Shown: positions 15,770 through 24,006 of the stretch, one piece after another | How positions within the stretch are numbered: the stretch's first letter is position 1 | Layout: the number at the start of each line of letters is the position of its first letter | Assembly (NCBI GenBank): GCA_002315675.1 | Contig: DCHP01000026.1 | Coordinates: 1-32,099, forward strand | Direction: 5' to 3' | DNA from: Rikenellaceae bacterium UBA1749 | GTDB lineage: Bacteria; Bacteroidota; Bacteroidia; Bacteroidales; Rikenellaceae | DNA: 32,099 nt | Notes under the pieces: generated by a model | The model's database searches: none | The model's input: the letters and a program-made list of their open reading frames with translations, nothing else | Told to the model about the DNA's origin: nothing | Program-made: the position numbers and the translations under genes

Positions 15770-18544
15770 ATGGATATCACAATCAAAGGAGCACGTGTCC
15801 ATAACCTTAAGAACATAGACTTGACGTTACCACACGGCAAGTTTATTGTTATTACGGGGTTGTCAGGAAGTGGAAAATCAACACTTGCCTTTGATACGAT
15901 ATTTGCAGAAGGACAGAGAAGATATGTAGAAAGCCTTTCATCATATGCACGGCAATTCCTTGGAAAAATAGATAAACCTGATGTCGATTTCATTGATGGC
16001 ATAGCTCCTGCCATTGCAATTGAGCAGAAAGTCAAGACTCATAATGTCAGATCTACTGTTGGAACTTCAACTGAGATTTACGATTACATGAAACTGTTGT
16101 TCGCAAGGATAGGAAGAACATACTCCCCGATTTCAGGCGATGAAGTCAAATCCGATTCCGTTGATGACATCACCTCATACATTATGAGCTTGTCCGTGGG
16201 AACAAGACTGATGATTGCTGCACGTACACGTATTCCCAGCGAACAGTCTTTTACTGAGTATCTGACAGTACTTCTTTCCAATGGTTTCAGAAGACTTGTT
16301 TCTTTTGACGGGAAAATAACAACAATCGATGAATACATCAAACAGGATAATCCGAATCTGAAATTCTCTATTCTGATAGACAGGCTTGAAATCCCGGAGA
16401 ATCCTGACAATGATTTCTGCGGAAGAGTCTTTGACAGCGTACAGAAAGCCTTTTCCATCGGTGAAAAACATGCCGAAGTATGGATTTTCGGAGAGGATCA
16501 CCCGAAAGAATTCAGTACCGCTTTTGAAGCTGACGGCATTGAATTTGAAAAGCCCAGTGAACATATGTTTTCATTCAACAATCCTATCGGTGCATGTCCG
16601 GAATGTTCCGGATATGGAAAGGTTATGGGCATTGATGAAAACCTGGTTATTCCGGATAAGAGAAAAACCATTTATGAAAACGCCATAGCATGCTGGCGCG
16701 GTGACAAAATGGGCAAATGGAACAAGCAACTTATTGATGCTGCCGCAAAAAGCGGAATAGATATCCACAAGCCTTTTTACGAATTTACCGACGAAGAGAA
16801 AATATTGCTGTGGACCGGAAACAGGTACTTCCATGGCTTGAACGAGTTTTTCCAAATGCTCCAGAGAGATCGGTTCAAGGCTATCCAATATAGAGTTATG
16901 CTTGCCAGATACACTGGGAAAAGCATATGCCCTACATGCAGGGGGACACGACTTAAGCAGAATGCGCTATGGGTAAAAATTGATGGAAAGACGATTGCTG
17001 ATTTACAGACAATGCCGATATCATCACTTATTGATTTCTTCAATGATCTGGACGGGCATCTGACAGAACATGATAAAAAGGTAGGTGAAAGAATACTTCA
17101 TGAAATAAAGTCCAGGTTGAATTATCTTGTTGAAGTTGGACTAGGATACCTTACACTTGGACGAATGAGTTCTACCCTTTCTGGCGGAGAAAGTCAGAGA
17201 ATAAATCTTGCTTCCTCTCTTGGAAGTTCACTTGTCGGTTCTCTGTATATTCTGGATGAACCATCAATCGGTCTGCATCCAAGAGACACACAGAACCTTA
17301 TTGGTGTTCTGAAAAAACTAAGGGATATCGGAAATTCAGTCATAGTTGTCGAGCATGACCAGCAGATAATAGAAAGCGCAGACTGGATTGTTGATGTCGG
17401 ACCTTTGGCCGGAATAAACGGAGGTGAAATTGTATATTCAGGAGATCTGAAAAATCTATGCTCAGCCATAGACAGAAGTCTTACCGCCAGATATCTTCTC
17501 GGAAAGGAAAAACTTGAAATAAAGAGTAAAGTCCGCAGGTGGAATCGTTCCATAAAGATAATCGGAGCAAGGGAGAACAACCTGAAAGGTATAGATGTCG
17601 AAATTCCACTTGGAATAATGACCTGTGTAACGGGAGTTTCAGGAAGTGGTAAATCATCACTTATAGACCAGATTCTCTACCCTGCCCTTTTACGGGAACT
17701 GGATGAAACGACTCTTCACCCAGGAGATTTTGATGGCATAGAGGGAGATATAGGCAAAATATCTTCCGTTGAACTTATTGACCAGAATCCTATTGGGAAA
17801 TCACTGAGATCAAATGCCGTTACATATCTAAAGATCTATGATGATATCCGCAAACTGTTCTCAAGCCAGACAGCCGCAAAAGCTCAGGGATATGCCGCAA
17901 ATGCTTTTTCCTTCAATACACCTGGCGGGAGATGCGAAGAATGCAGCGGCGAGGGAATCATTCATATTGAAATGCAGTTTATGTCAGATGTTGACATCAT
18001 ATGCGATCAGTGTCACGGAAAAAGGTTCAAGGATGAAATTCTGGAAATCCACTATAATGACAAATCGATATATGATGTTCTGGAAATGTCGATAGATGAA
18101 GCTGTTGACTTTTTCAAAAAAGATAAGGAAAACCGGACATGCCAGTCCATAACTTCCAGACTTGAGGTATTACAGCAAGTAGGACTTGGATACATCAAAC
18201 TTGGGCAGAGTTCGTCAACTCTTTCGGGAGGAGAGAACCAGAGAATCAAGCTTGCCTATTATCTACTTAAGGATAAGTCTGAGAGAATGATGTTCATTTT
18301 TGACGAACCCACAACAGGACTACATTTCCACGATATAAAGAAATTACTGGAATCCCTTGACAAGTTGGTTGACAGAGGTCATACAGTGGTAGTCGTAGAA
18401 CATAATATGGAAGTAATCCGTTCTGCAGACTGGTTGATAGACCTTGGGCCTGAGGGTGGAGAGGATGGTGGACAGCTAATATACTCTGGCATACCTGAGG
18501 GAATCAGAGACTGTAAAGAGAGTATAACCGGAAAATACTTTTAA
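15770..18544 (+). CDS. uvrA: Excinuclease ABC subunit A
   Basis: 924 residues, a little short of the ~940 typical. Two ABC ATPase halves: first Walker A GLSGSGKST (about 30-38), signature LSGGESQRINLA, Walker B LYILDEPSIGLHPRD; second Walker A GVSGSGKSS (about 622-630), signature LSGGENQRIKLA, Walker B MFIFDEPTTGLH. UvrA loads UvrB on damaged DNA in nucleotide excision repair. The second zinc module is complete (CEECSGEG ... CDQCHG). The first is half missing: CPEC is present after FSFNNPIGA, but the upstream CPxC pair is replaced by FEADGIEFE. I believe this is common in Bacteroidota, though some species carry a second uvrA, so paralogue status cannot be settled here. Confidence 0.95.
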   Translation: MDITIKGARVHNLKNIDLTLPHGKFIVITGLSGSGKSTLAFDTIFAEGQRRYVESLSSYARQFLGKIDKPDVDFIDGIAPAIAIEQKVKTHNVRSTVGTSTEIYDYMKLLFARIGRTYSPISGDEVKSDSVDDITSYIMSLSVGTRLMIAARTRIPSEQSFTEYLTVLLSNGFRRLVSFDGKITTIDEYIKQDNPNLKFSILIDRLEIPENPDNDFCGRVFDSVQKAFSIGEKHAEVWIFGEDHPKEFSTAFEADGIEFEKPSEHMFSFNNPIGACPECSGYGKVMGIDENLVIPDKRKTIYENAIACWRGDKMGKWNKQLIDAAAKSGIDIHKPFYEFTDEEKILLWTGNRYFHGLNEFFQMLQRDRFKAIQYRVMLARYTGKSICPTCRGTRLKQNALWVKIDGKTIADLQTMPISSLIDFFNDLDGHLTEHDKKVGERILHEIKSRLNYLVEVGLGYLTLGRMSSTLSGGESQRINLASSLGSSLVGSLYILDEPSIGLHPRDTQNLIGVLKKLRDIGNSVIVVEHDQQIIESADWIVDVGPLAGINGGEIVYSGDLKNLCSAIDRSLTARYLLGKEKLEIKSKVRRWNRSIKIIGARENNLKGIDVEIPLGIMTCVTGVSGSGKSSLIDQILYPALLRELDETTLHPGDFDGIEGDIGKISSVELIDQNPIGKSLRSNAVTYLKIYDDIRKLFSSQTAAKAQGYAANAFSFNTPGGRCEECSGEGIIHIEMQFMSDVDIICDQCHGKRFKDEILEIHYNDKSIYDVLEMSIDEAVDFFKKDKENRTCQSITSRLEVLQQVGLGYIKLGQSSSTLSGGENQRIKLAYYLLKDKSERMMFIFDEPTTGLHFHDIKKLLESLDKLVDRGHTVVVVEHNMEVIRSADWLIDLGPEGGEDGGQLIYSGIPEGIRDCKESITGKYF

Positions 18545-18587
18545 TACCAGACTCCGAGTTTAATCTTTAATTGTTCTTATTCTGTTA

Positions 18588-19811
18588 ATGGAAACATTTT
18601 ATCAAAATAGATTATCAAACGGTATCCGTTTAGTACATAAAAAGGCAAAGACATCCATATGCTATATCGGGATTACCGTGAATGCAGGTACCCGTGATGA
18701 GTTAAGGGATCAGCACGGAGTCGCACATCTTTCGGAGCATATGCTGTTCAAAGGCACTCATCGACATACCCCATTTACACTTAACAGATTACTGGAGAAT
18801 AAAGGCGCCGAGGTAAATGCATATACAACAAAGGAAGAAACTGTTCTTCATGCCACCTGTATACGTTCTGACTATTCAAAGATGCTCAGACTGCTTTGCG
18901 AAATGTTCTTTGATTCAAGATACCTTGAGAAGGACATCGCAAGCGAGAAGGAAGTTATCTATGACGAGATCAACTCATACAAGGATTCTCCATCAGAACT
19001 TATTTTTGATGAGTTTGAAAACGAACTCTATAGTGGCAGTGCACTTGGACGGAACATCCTTGGAGATAAAAAGCATCTGCAGAAAATAGGACAAAAACAC
19101 ATTCTCTCATTCATTCAGAATAGATACAACACTGATGAGATAGTTGTCAGTTCATGCGGAGACATTTCCAACAAGGAATTTCTCAGAATTGCAGAATCCA
19201 TTTTCTCCTCTGTTGCGGATAATCCAAGGAACTATAGCAGAATCAATCCTGTTGAAGCGCCTGTTTTCAATATAACAAAGCAGAAGAATACATACCAGAC
19301 TCATTATCTTTTCGGAGCACTTGCCCCAAGCATGGACCATAAAGACAGGATAGCAACAACTGTCCTATCAAACATACTGGGAGGGCCATTTTCCATATCC
19401 CTTCTAAATCAGGCTTTAAGGGAAAAGCATTCCCTTACATACAACGTTGAAAGTTCTTACACAGCATATTCCGATAGCGGACTACTAGGAATTTACTTTG
19501 GTTCTGAACCGGAAAAAAATGACGATGCACTGGAACAGTGCCGGAAAACAATACTTTCGCTCCAGCAGGAGCCTCTGAATGAAAAAACTCTGAGAATCTT
19601 CAAAAACCAGATGATTGGATCTCTAATTATAGCAAATGAAAATCCGGAGGCACAGATGCTCTCAGCTGCGAGAAGTATATTGATATTCGGCAAGACCAGC
19701 GATTTTGATGATGTATATCGTAAAATAGAATCTGTTACAGCAGAAGATCTTCAAAGAATAGCCTGTGAAATCTTCGACAAAAAGCATATCAGTTCCATAA
19801 TGTATAAATAA
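18588..19811 (+). CDS. M16 family zinc peptidase
   Basis: 407 residues, the size of one-chain bacterial M16B (processing-peptidase-like) proteases. The inverted zinc motif HLSEH (His47, Glu50, His51) is intact, with the third ligand Glu in SEKEVIYDEI downstream; TKEETVLHATC is a family signature. The C-terminal half has the R/Y-type pair region (REKHSLTYNVESSYTAYSDSG). There is no signal peptide, so it is cytoplasmic unless exported by another route. It begins 43 bases after uvrA and precedes the O-methyltransferase by 34. Substrates are unknown; this type degrades peptides or processes precursors. Confidence 0.93.
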   Translation: METFYQNRLSNGIRLVHKKAKTSICYIGITVNAGTRDELRDQHGVAHLSEHMLFKGTHRHTPFTLNRLLENKGAEVNAYTTKEETVLHATCIRSDYSKMLRLLCEMFFDSRYLEKDIASEKEVIYDEINSYKDSPSELIFDEFENELYSGSALGRNILGDKKHLQKIGQKHILSFIQNRYNTDEIVVSSCGDISNKEFLRIAESIFSSVADNPRNYSRINPVEAPVFNITKQKNTYQTHYLFGALAPSMDHKDRIATTVLSNILGGPFSISLLNQALREKHSLTYNVESSYTAYSDSGLLGIYFGSEPEKNDDALEQCRKTILSLQQEPLNEKTLRIFKNQMIGSLIIANENPEAQMLSAARSILIFGKTSDFDDVYRKIESVTAEDLQRIACEIFDKKHISSIMYK

Positions 19812-19845
19812 TCCTATCACATCCATCAAACAGAGACAAAATACA

Positions 19846-20484
19846 ATGATTGATAAGTTAGAAGATTATATACTTGCTCATATAGACCCCGAGGACAAGG
19901 TTCTTCACGAACTTGACAGAGCGACACATATCAGAATGCTGAAACCAAGAATGGTATCCGGGCACCTTCAGGGCAATTTACTTACAATGCTTGCCAAACT
20001 AACAGGGTCCAAAAATGCACTTGAACTTGGAACATATACCGGTTATTCTGCAATATGCATTGCCAAGGGCCTTAAGGAAGGAGGCGTCCTTCACACAATA
20101 GAATTAAAGGAAGAACTTGAGGATTTTGCATCAGAATTCATTGAAAAGGCTGGGATGCGTGACAGAATTGTCCAACATATCGGACCATCACTTGATATCA
20201 TGGAAGAGTTCCATGAGAGTTTTGACCTGATATTTCTTGATGCAGACAAAAGGGAGTACGACAAGTATTACGAAAAGCTATGGGAATGTAATCTTGTACA
20301 TAGCGGGACACTAATACTGGCAGACAATACACTATGGAGTGGCAAGATAGTTGAAGATCTTGATCCAAAGGACAGATACACGCAGACTCTACTAAGGTTC
20401 AACAAAATGGTCCTTGATGATCCTCGTGTTGAAAAGGTAATCCTCCCTCTTCGTGACGGGCTCACTCTTATCCGTGTTAAATAA
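19846..20484 (+). CDS. Class I SAM-dependent O-methyltransferase (COMT type)
   Basis: 212 residues, normal for the bacterial catechol-O-methyltransferase-like family (Methyltransf_3). Motif I is LELGTYTGYSAICIA, the acidic end of the next strand is in LHTIELKEELEDF, the metal site and motif are DLIFLDADKREYDKYYE, and the second metal-binding region is ADNTLWSGKI. These residues match the divalent-metal-dependent subfamily. The substrate is unknown; tRNA hydroxyuridine methyltransferases (TrmR) have the same fold and are an alternative. It is the last gene of the block begun at pyrB. Confidence 0.9.
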   Translation: MIDKLEDYILAHIDPEDKVLHELDRATHIRMLKPRMVSGHLQGNLLTMLAKLTGSKNALELGTYTGYSAICIAKGLKEGGVLHTIELKEELEDFASEFIEKAGMRDRIVQHIGPSLDIMEEFHESFDLIFLDADKREYDKYYEKLWECNLVHSGTLILADNTLWSGKIVEDLDPKDRYTQTLLRFNKMVLDDPRVEKVILPLRDGLTLIRVK

Positions 20485-20550
20485 CAAAATCACTACGCCA
20501 ACAAAAAAAACAGAAAATCCAACATCAATAAAACAGTAATCTTCGTTGAC

Positions 20551-20670
20551 GAAAATTGCTATTCCCACATAACGACATAATATCCATGTCAAAAATCGTC
20601 ATCTACTACGAAATTGCTATTCCCACATAACGGCAGGAAAGCCAAGAACTGAAGTCGTCATCTGATACTA
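20551..20670. repeat. Imperfect tandem repeat, period 58-59 bp
   Basis: An exact 22-bp direct repeat containing TTGCTATTCCCACATAACG lies at 20553-20574 and 20611-20632. A second shared block, TCGTCATCT, lies at 20596-20604 and 20655-20663. Between these the sequence is unrelated (about 21-22 bases). The array fills the gap between the convergent O-methyltransferase and permease genes. Two units only, and the variable parts are too short for CRISPR spacers. Confidence 0.6.
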
Positions 20671-21480
20671 TTACGATTTTCTGCAAATGAGTTTAAGAAT
20701 CAACAGTACCAGAACTAGTATTACAACTGTGACTGCTGAAGAAGGAATATCTGCCAGATAGCTTACAAAAATACCTGTAACAAGACCAACTATTGAAATT
20801 AAAGCCGCAATTATGGTCATTTCACGATAATCCGATTTCCATATTCCTGCGATAGAAGCGGGTACTGTCAAAAGGGAGAGAAGAAGCATAATCCCGACTA
20901 TCTTTATACTCAGTATGATTGAAAGTGAAAGAAGACAAAGCATCAGATTATTTACAAGTTTGACAGGCAGATGTTGCGACATGGCAAATTCATGGTCAAG
21001 AGCAACATAAATAATAGTACGCCCCCATACTATCATTACACCAGCTATAACAACAAGAAGGGCAAACAAGAGACATACATCCAGACTTGTCACCATAAGG
21101 ATATTCCCGAAGAGGAAACTCATCAGATTCGGAGCATAGCCAGGGGTCAACAGAATAAAAATAATACCAATTGCCATTCCGACAGACCATAGTATACCTA
21201 TTGCTGAATCTTCCCGAATCTTTCCAACATCAGTCATTCTTTCAACAGCATAAGCAGAAGCCAGTCCTGCAAACAATGATCCCCATAGGGTATTGATACC
21301 AAGGAAGTAAGCAAGTCCAAGTCCGCCGAATGCACTGTGGGTAATACCACCTGCAAGAAAGACAAGTCTACGGACAACCATGTATACGCCCATGATACCG
21401 CATATTGCACCTGTAACAAGTGCTGCAAGAAGAGCTCTTTGAAGAAACGCGTATGAAAATATGTCTGAAATAAAATCCAT
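20671..21480 (-). CDS. znuB: Zinc/manganese ABC transporter permease
   Basis: 269 residues, eight or so hydrophobic segments, matching the ABC-3 permease family. Typical landmarks: RALLAALVTGAICGIMGVYMVVRRLVFLAG-type start (residues 14-43), GGITHSAFGGLGLAY, and MLLLSLLTVPASIAGIW near helix 6. It forms the membrane channel of a Znu/Mnt/Ftr-type importer with the ATPase encoded 40 bases upstream and the binding lipoprotein before it. Metal identity (Zn or Mn) is inferred from the binding protein. Confidence 0.92.
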   Translation of the reverse strand: MDFISDIFSYAFLQRALLAALVTGAICGIMGVYMVVRRLVFLAGGITHSAFGGLGLAYFLGINTLWGSLFAGLASAYAVERMTDVGKIREDSAIGILWSVGMAIGIIFILLTPGYAPNLMSFLFGNILMVTSLDVCLLFALLVVIAGVMIVWGRTIIYVALDHEFAMSQHLPVKLVNNLMLCLLSLSIILSIKIVGIMLLLSLLTVPASIAGIWKSDYREMTIIAALISIVGLVTGIFVSYLADIPSSAVTVVILVLVLLILKLICRKS

Positions 21481-21520
21481 ATACTAAAATCGAATTCCCG
21501 AATACATAAAAACAACAGCT

Positions 21521-22270
21521 TTAATTATGCATTTCAAGTACTGTATGAGGCACCTTTCCGTGTTCAAGAAGTTGCATAGGACAATCATACATGTCAAGCT
21601 GGTGCGCTGTTATTATATTTGAATTGTGATAATGAAGCGAGCGGTTCACGCATGCTATTCCTTTGACATGCCTTGAAATCATACCAAGGTCATGAGACAC
21701 CATTACTATTGCCACTTTTTCATTCAGCTGGTGCAGTATCTCATACATCTTGTTCTCAAACTTATTATCAACATATGTTGTCGGTTCGTCAAGAATAAGG
21801 ACATGAGGATCGCACATTATTGCCCTTGCCAACAGAACCCGTTGAAGTTCACCTCCGGAAAGGCGTCCTATCTGATACTTTGCCAGATATCCAACAGATA
21901 GCCATTCAAGCAATTCTTCTGCCCTACCATAATCAGGCTTGCTCATCAAACCTCCTGAAAAATTTCCAGAAGAAAGACCAGAACATACAACATCCCTTGC
22001 TGAAATAGGGAAATCCTTTATTATTGTTGTAATCTGAGGAAGGTATCCCATTCTGATACCGGATGGATAATCAATACTTCCGGAAAGTGAAGATATTATT
22101 CCAAGAATAGTTTTTATCAGTGTTGTCTTTCCACCTCCATTTGGTCCGATTACTCCAATGAAATCACCTTTGCAGACCTTGAAATCAATATCACGGAGTA
22201 TGATTTTGTCACCATATCCGGCAGTAACCTTATTAAGTCTGATTAGGATATTATCATCTACTTCCTGCAT
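21521..22270 (-). CDS. znuC: Zinc/manganese ABC transporter ATPase
   Basis: 249 residues, one ABC domain. Walker A GPNGGGKTT (42-50), Q-loop YLPQ, signature LSGGELQRVLLARA, Walker B VLILDEPTTYVD, and switch His in MVSHDLG. The glycine triplet in Walker A and GYLPQ are typical of the metal-transport subgroup. Its start overlaps the end of the binding-protein gene by 13 bases, so translation is probably coupled. The C-terminus carries ACVNRSLHYHNSNI, a histidine-bearing tail common in this subgroup. Confidence 0.94.
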   Translation of the reverse strand: MQEVDDNILIRLNKVTAGYGDKIILRDIDFKVCKGDFIGVIGPNGGGKTTLIKTILGIISSLSGSIDYPSGIRMGYLPQITTIIKDFPISARDVVCSGLSSGNFSGGLMSKPDYGRAEELLEWLSVGYLAKYQIGRLSGGELQRVLLARAIMCDPHVLILDEPTTYVDNKFENKMYEILHQLNEKVAIVMVSHDLGMISRHVKGIACVNRSLHYHNSNIITAHQLDMYDCPMQLLEHGKVPHTVLEMHN

Positions 22271-23127
22271 ATTCCATTGACCAATTTAATAAGTTCACCT
22301 TTCCAGTCATGCGCAAGAGGATCATACTCTATTGGATAAATTCCTGCCTCGGACGCTATTGCCTTTGCAACTGCAGGATTATCCTGAATACTATAATATA
22401 TGGAGGTTATACCATCTGATTTAATCAAATCAAATATCTCCTTTAGATATGATGCAGAAGGTTCCTTTCCGTCTATTTCAACAGGAACCTGCCTGAAAGA
22501 ATAATCCCTGGCAAGATACGACAATGAAGGATGTATAATCAGCACTTTCTCCCCACCGGAAAACAATGCAGAAAATTGAGCATCCATATTTGCAAGATCA
22601 TCATCGAGTTTCATGGCATTTGCCTTGAAAACTTCAGAATAATCCGGATATGCACTTGATAATTCACCTAGAACAAACAAGGCAATAAGTCTCATATTTT
22701 TTACTGACAACCATATATGAGGGTCTCCATGAACATGGCTATGGAAATGATCATGACCATTAACGTAACCATGATGACAACAGTTCCCTGCAATGACATC
22801 AACCGCATCCTTAAGTTCGACAACCCTTACATTGTTCCCCATGGCTTTGACATTGTCATTTAAGGCTATTTCAAAATCCATCAACCCCAGAGAGAAATAA
22901 ATATCCGATTCAGCCAAAGAAGCAACTTGTCTTGGTGTCGGATCGAAATTCTCAGCGCCCGCTGCTTCAGGCACCAGAACATCAACCACAACCGCACTAC
23001 CTGTAATCTGTTCCACCACCCACTTAAGCGGCGCAATCGAAACGGTAACACGCATCCCTCTATCTTTAATAGTGGAATTACATCCCACCATCAAAAAACC
23101 CGCGAGTACAATCAATAACCTTTTCAT
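22258..23127 (-). CDS. znuA: Zinc-binding ABC transporter lipoprotein (ZnuA-like)
   Basis: 289 residues starting MKRLLIVLAGF, with lipobox Cys16 (FLMVGCNS), hence a lipoprotein anchored in the periplasm. The cluster A-I binding-protein fold is evident: VTVSIAPLKWVVEQITG at the N-terminus, the histidine-rich loop HDHFHSHVHGDPHIW, IIHPSLSYLARDY and a late YDPLAHDW Asp region. The long His-rich loop favours zinc. The first metal-binding site, usually PHxxxP, is here AENFDPTPRQ, so the usual histidine is missing. The frame opens at 23259, but the 44 extra residues have no signal and lie over the promoter; 23127 is chosen. First gene of the znuA-znuC-znuB operon. Confidence 0.9.
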   Translation of the reverse strand: MKRLLIVLAGFLMVGCNSTIKDRGMRVTVSIAPLKWVVEQITGSAVVVDVLVPEAAGAENFDPTPRQVASLAESDIYFSLGLMDFEIALNDNVKAMGNNVRVVELKDAVDVIAGNCCHHGYVNGHDHFHSHVHGDPHIWLSVKNMRLIALFVLGELSSAYPDYSEVFKANAMKLDDDLANMDAQFSALFSGGEKVLIIHPSLSYLARDYSFRQVPVEIDGKEPSASYLKEIFDLIKSDGITSIYYSIQDNPAVAKAIASEAGIYPIEYDPLAHDWKGELIKLVNGICRK

Positions 23128-23135
23128 TTCGCACA

Positions 23136-23166
23136 CAAAGTTAACAACCTTCTCCCCTTTCCCAAA
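23136..23166 (-). promoter_or_regulatory. znuA promoter
   Basis: On the coding strand, TTTG (23163-23166), a 19-base spacer, then TAACTTTG (23136-23143), 8 bases before the znuA start. Both boxes and spacing are ideal for Bacteroidota. The resulting leader is at most a few bases long. I found no obvious Zur-like dyad over it. Confidence 0.7.
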
Positions 23167-23493
23167 ACCAAATAAAATAAGCTTACATATAAATCTGTCA
23201 GAACGCAATAACAAGAGATTCAAAGCACAATTAGTCAAAGATGCACAAAGGGGATACATTCAAGCTAAAATAAAAAATGACTACTCAATATTGTACCTAA
23301 TAGAAACTGATACCCAATTATGGGACATTAATAATATCGTCCACAGCGATTACATTCCGTAAGATCCCAGATAATGGGGTTGAGATGGTATGCAACAAAT
23401 GTTTAGGTAAAATATTAAGCATCAAAAAAAATAACAAAACAACAATAATACCTTAACACACTGCAAATCAAAAATCGACACAAAAAAATAATT
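23167..23493. other. AT-rich intergenic region upstream of the fimbrillin locus
   Basis: No recognised gene. A frame open from 23072 to 23362 on the plus strand overlaps the znuA start; its last ~50 codons (ending IVHSDYIP) are compositionally protein-like but match nothing I know, so it may be a gene remnant. From 23380 on the sequence is almost pure A, C and T in the top strand. Confidence 0.3.
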
Positions 23494-23605
23494 GTACGTT
23501 TACAAACATACAAACTACATTTTCACACAAATTAATTACAATACATTGTAAAAACATTTTGAATTAAAAAAAATAAACGTACCTTTGCGCTGTTAAACGT
23601 ACGTC
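23494..23605. promoter_or_regulatory. Candidate invertible promoter segment
   Basis: GTACGTTTA at 23494-23502 is the exact inverse of TAAACGTAC at 23594-23602 (a second direct copy is at 23574-23582). The downstream copy extends to AAACGTACGT (23596-23605), a full match to ARACGTWCGT, which I recall as the motif of Mpi-controlled invertible promoters in Bacteroides fragilis. The only good promoter of the locus (23558-23587) lies between the inverted copies and points at the surface lipoprotein genes. The repeat is short (9 bp) compared with known cases, and no recombinase is in the window. Confidence 0.4.
23558..23587 (+). promoter_or_regulatory. Promoter of the fimbrillin-like locus
   Basis: TTTG at 23558-23561, 18-base A-rich spacer, TACCTTTG at 23580-23587. 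Transcription would start near 23593, giving a leader of about 270 bases before the small gene. The -7 box overlaps one copy of the TAAACGTAC repeat. Confidence 0.6.
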
Positions 23606-23648
23606 TTTTTCAAAGAAAGGTTGCGGACACAAGAAAAAGACTTTTATT
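23603..23648 (+). terminator. Leader hairpin with T-tract (possible attenuator)
   Basis: Perfect 9-bp stem GTCTTTTTC (23603-23611) with GAAAAAGAC (23633-23641), loop of 21 bases, followed by TTTTATT. It begins about 10 bases after the expected transcription start. The form is that of an intrinsic terminator but the stem is AU-rich and the loop long, so strength is doubtful. Confidence 0.4.
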
Positions 23649-23861
23649 AAAGATTATTTGATGAGATATTGAAATGAGGCGCAGAAGTAGATGGTGCAAA
23701 CAGATCAAGACGAACCCACAGAACTCTAACGATTAGTAAGGAAATGGCAAAGTCTTGGTCGTCATGTATGCTGGCGTAAAAAAGAAAAGACAATAATTGA
23801 AGAACTACATTAACAAATGATATTGGTAGAATTTAATTAACATTAAAAATAAACTATAATT

Positions 23862-23993
23862 ATGAAGAAAAAAGAAACAATTGATGAGACATACCTTTGT
23901 CCGAAAATCGAAGAGGTGTCTATTTTGACCACACATGTTCTTTGCCAAAGTGGTTTGGAGGACTACGATCAAGGGGATGATATTACTTTTTAA
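23862..23993 (+). CDS. Small 43-residue protein upstream of fimbrillin-like gene
   Basis: An open frame of 43 codons beginning MKKKETIDETYLCPKIEEVS and ending DDITF. It follows the pattern of a class of very small Bacteroidales proteins (basic start, Y-x-x-P-x-x-E-x-x, a short hydrophobic stretch here ILTTHVLCQSG, and a polar, acidic tail), often found in front of surface-protein genes. It has two cysteines and no clear signal peptide. Its stop is 13 bases before the lipoprotein start, so both belong to one message. Function unknown; it could be a secreted peptide or a leader whose translation affects the next gene. Confidence 0.6.
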   Translation: MKKKETIDETYLCPKIEEVSILTTHVLCQSGLEDYDQGDDITF

Positions 23994-24006
23994 TTTTATT
24001 AAAATT

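Noticed and set aside
20551..20670. Possible CRISPR array
   Set aside because: Only two cores, the variable parts are about 21-22 bases once the shared TCGTCATCT is assigned to the repeat, and no cas genes are nearby.
23072..23362. 96-codon plus-strand frame
   Set aside because: Its first part is antisense to the znuA start and promoter. The last ~50 codons look somewhat protein-like but match nothing I know; mentioned only as a possible remnant.
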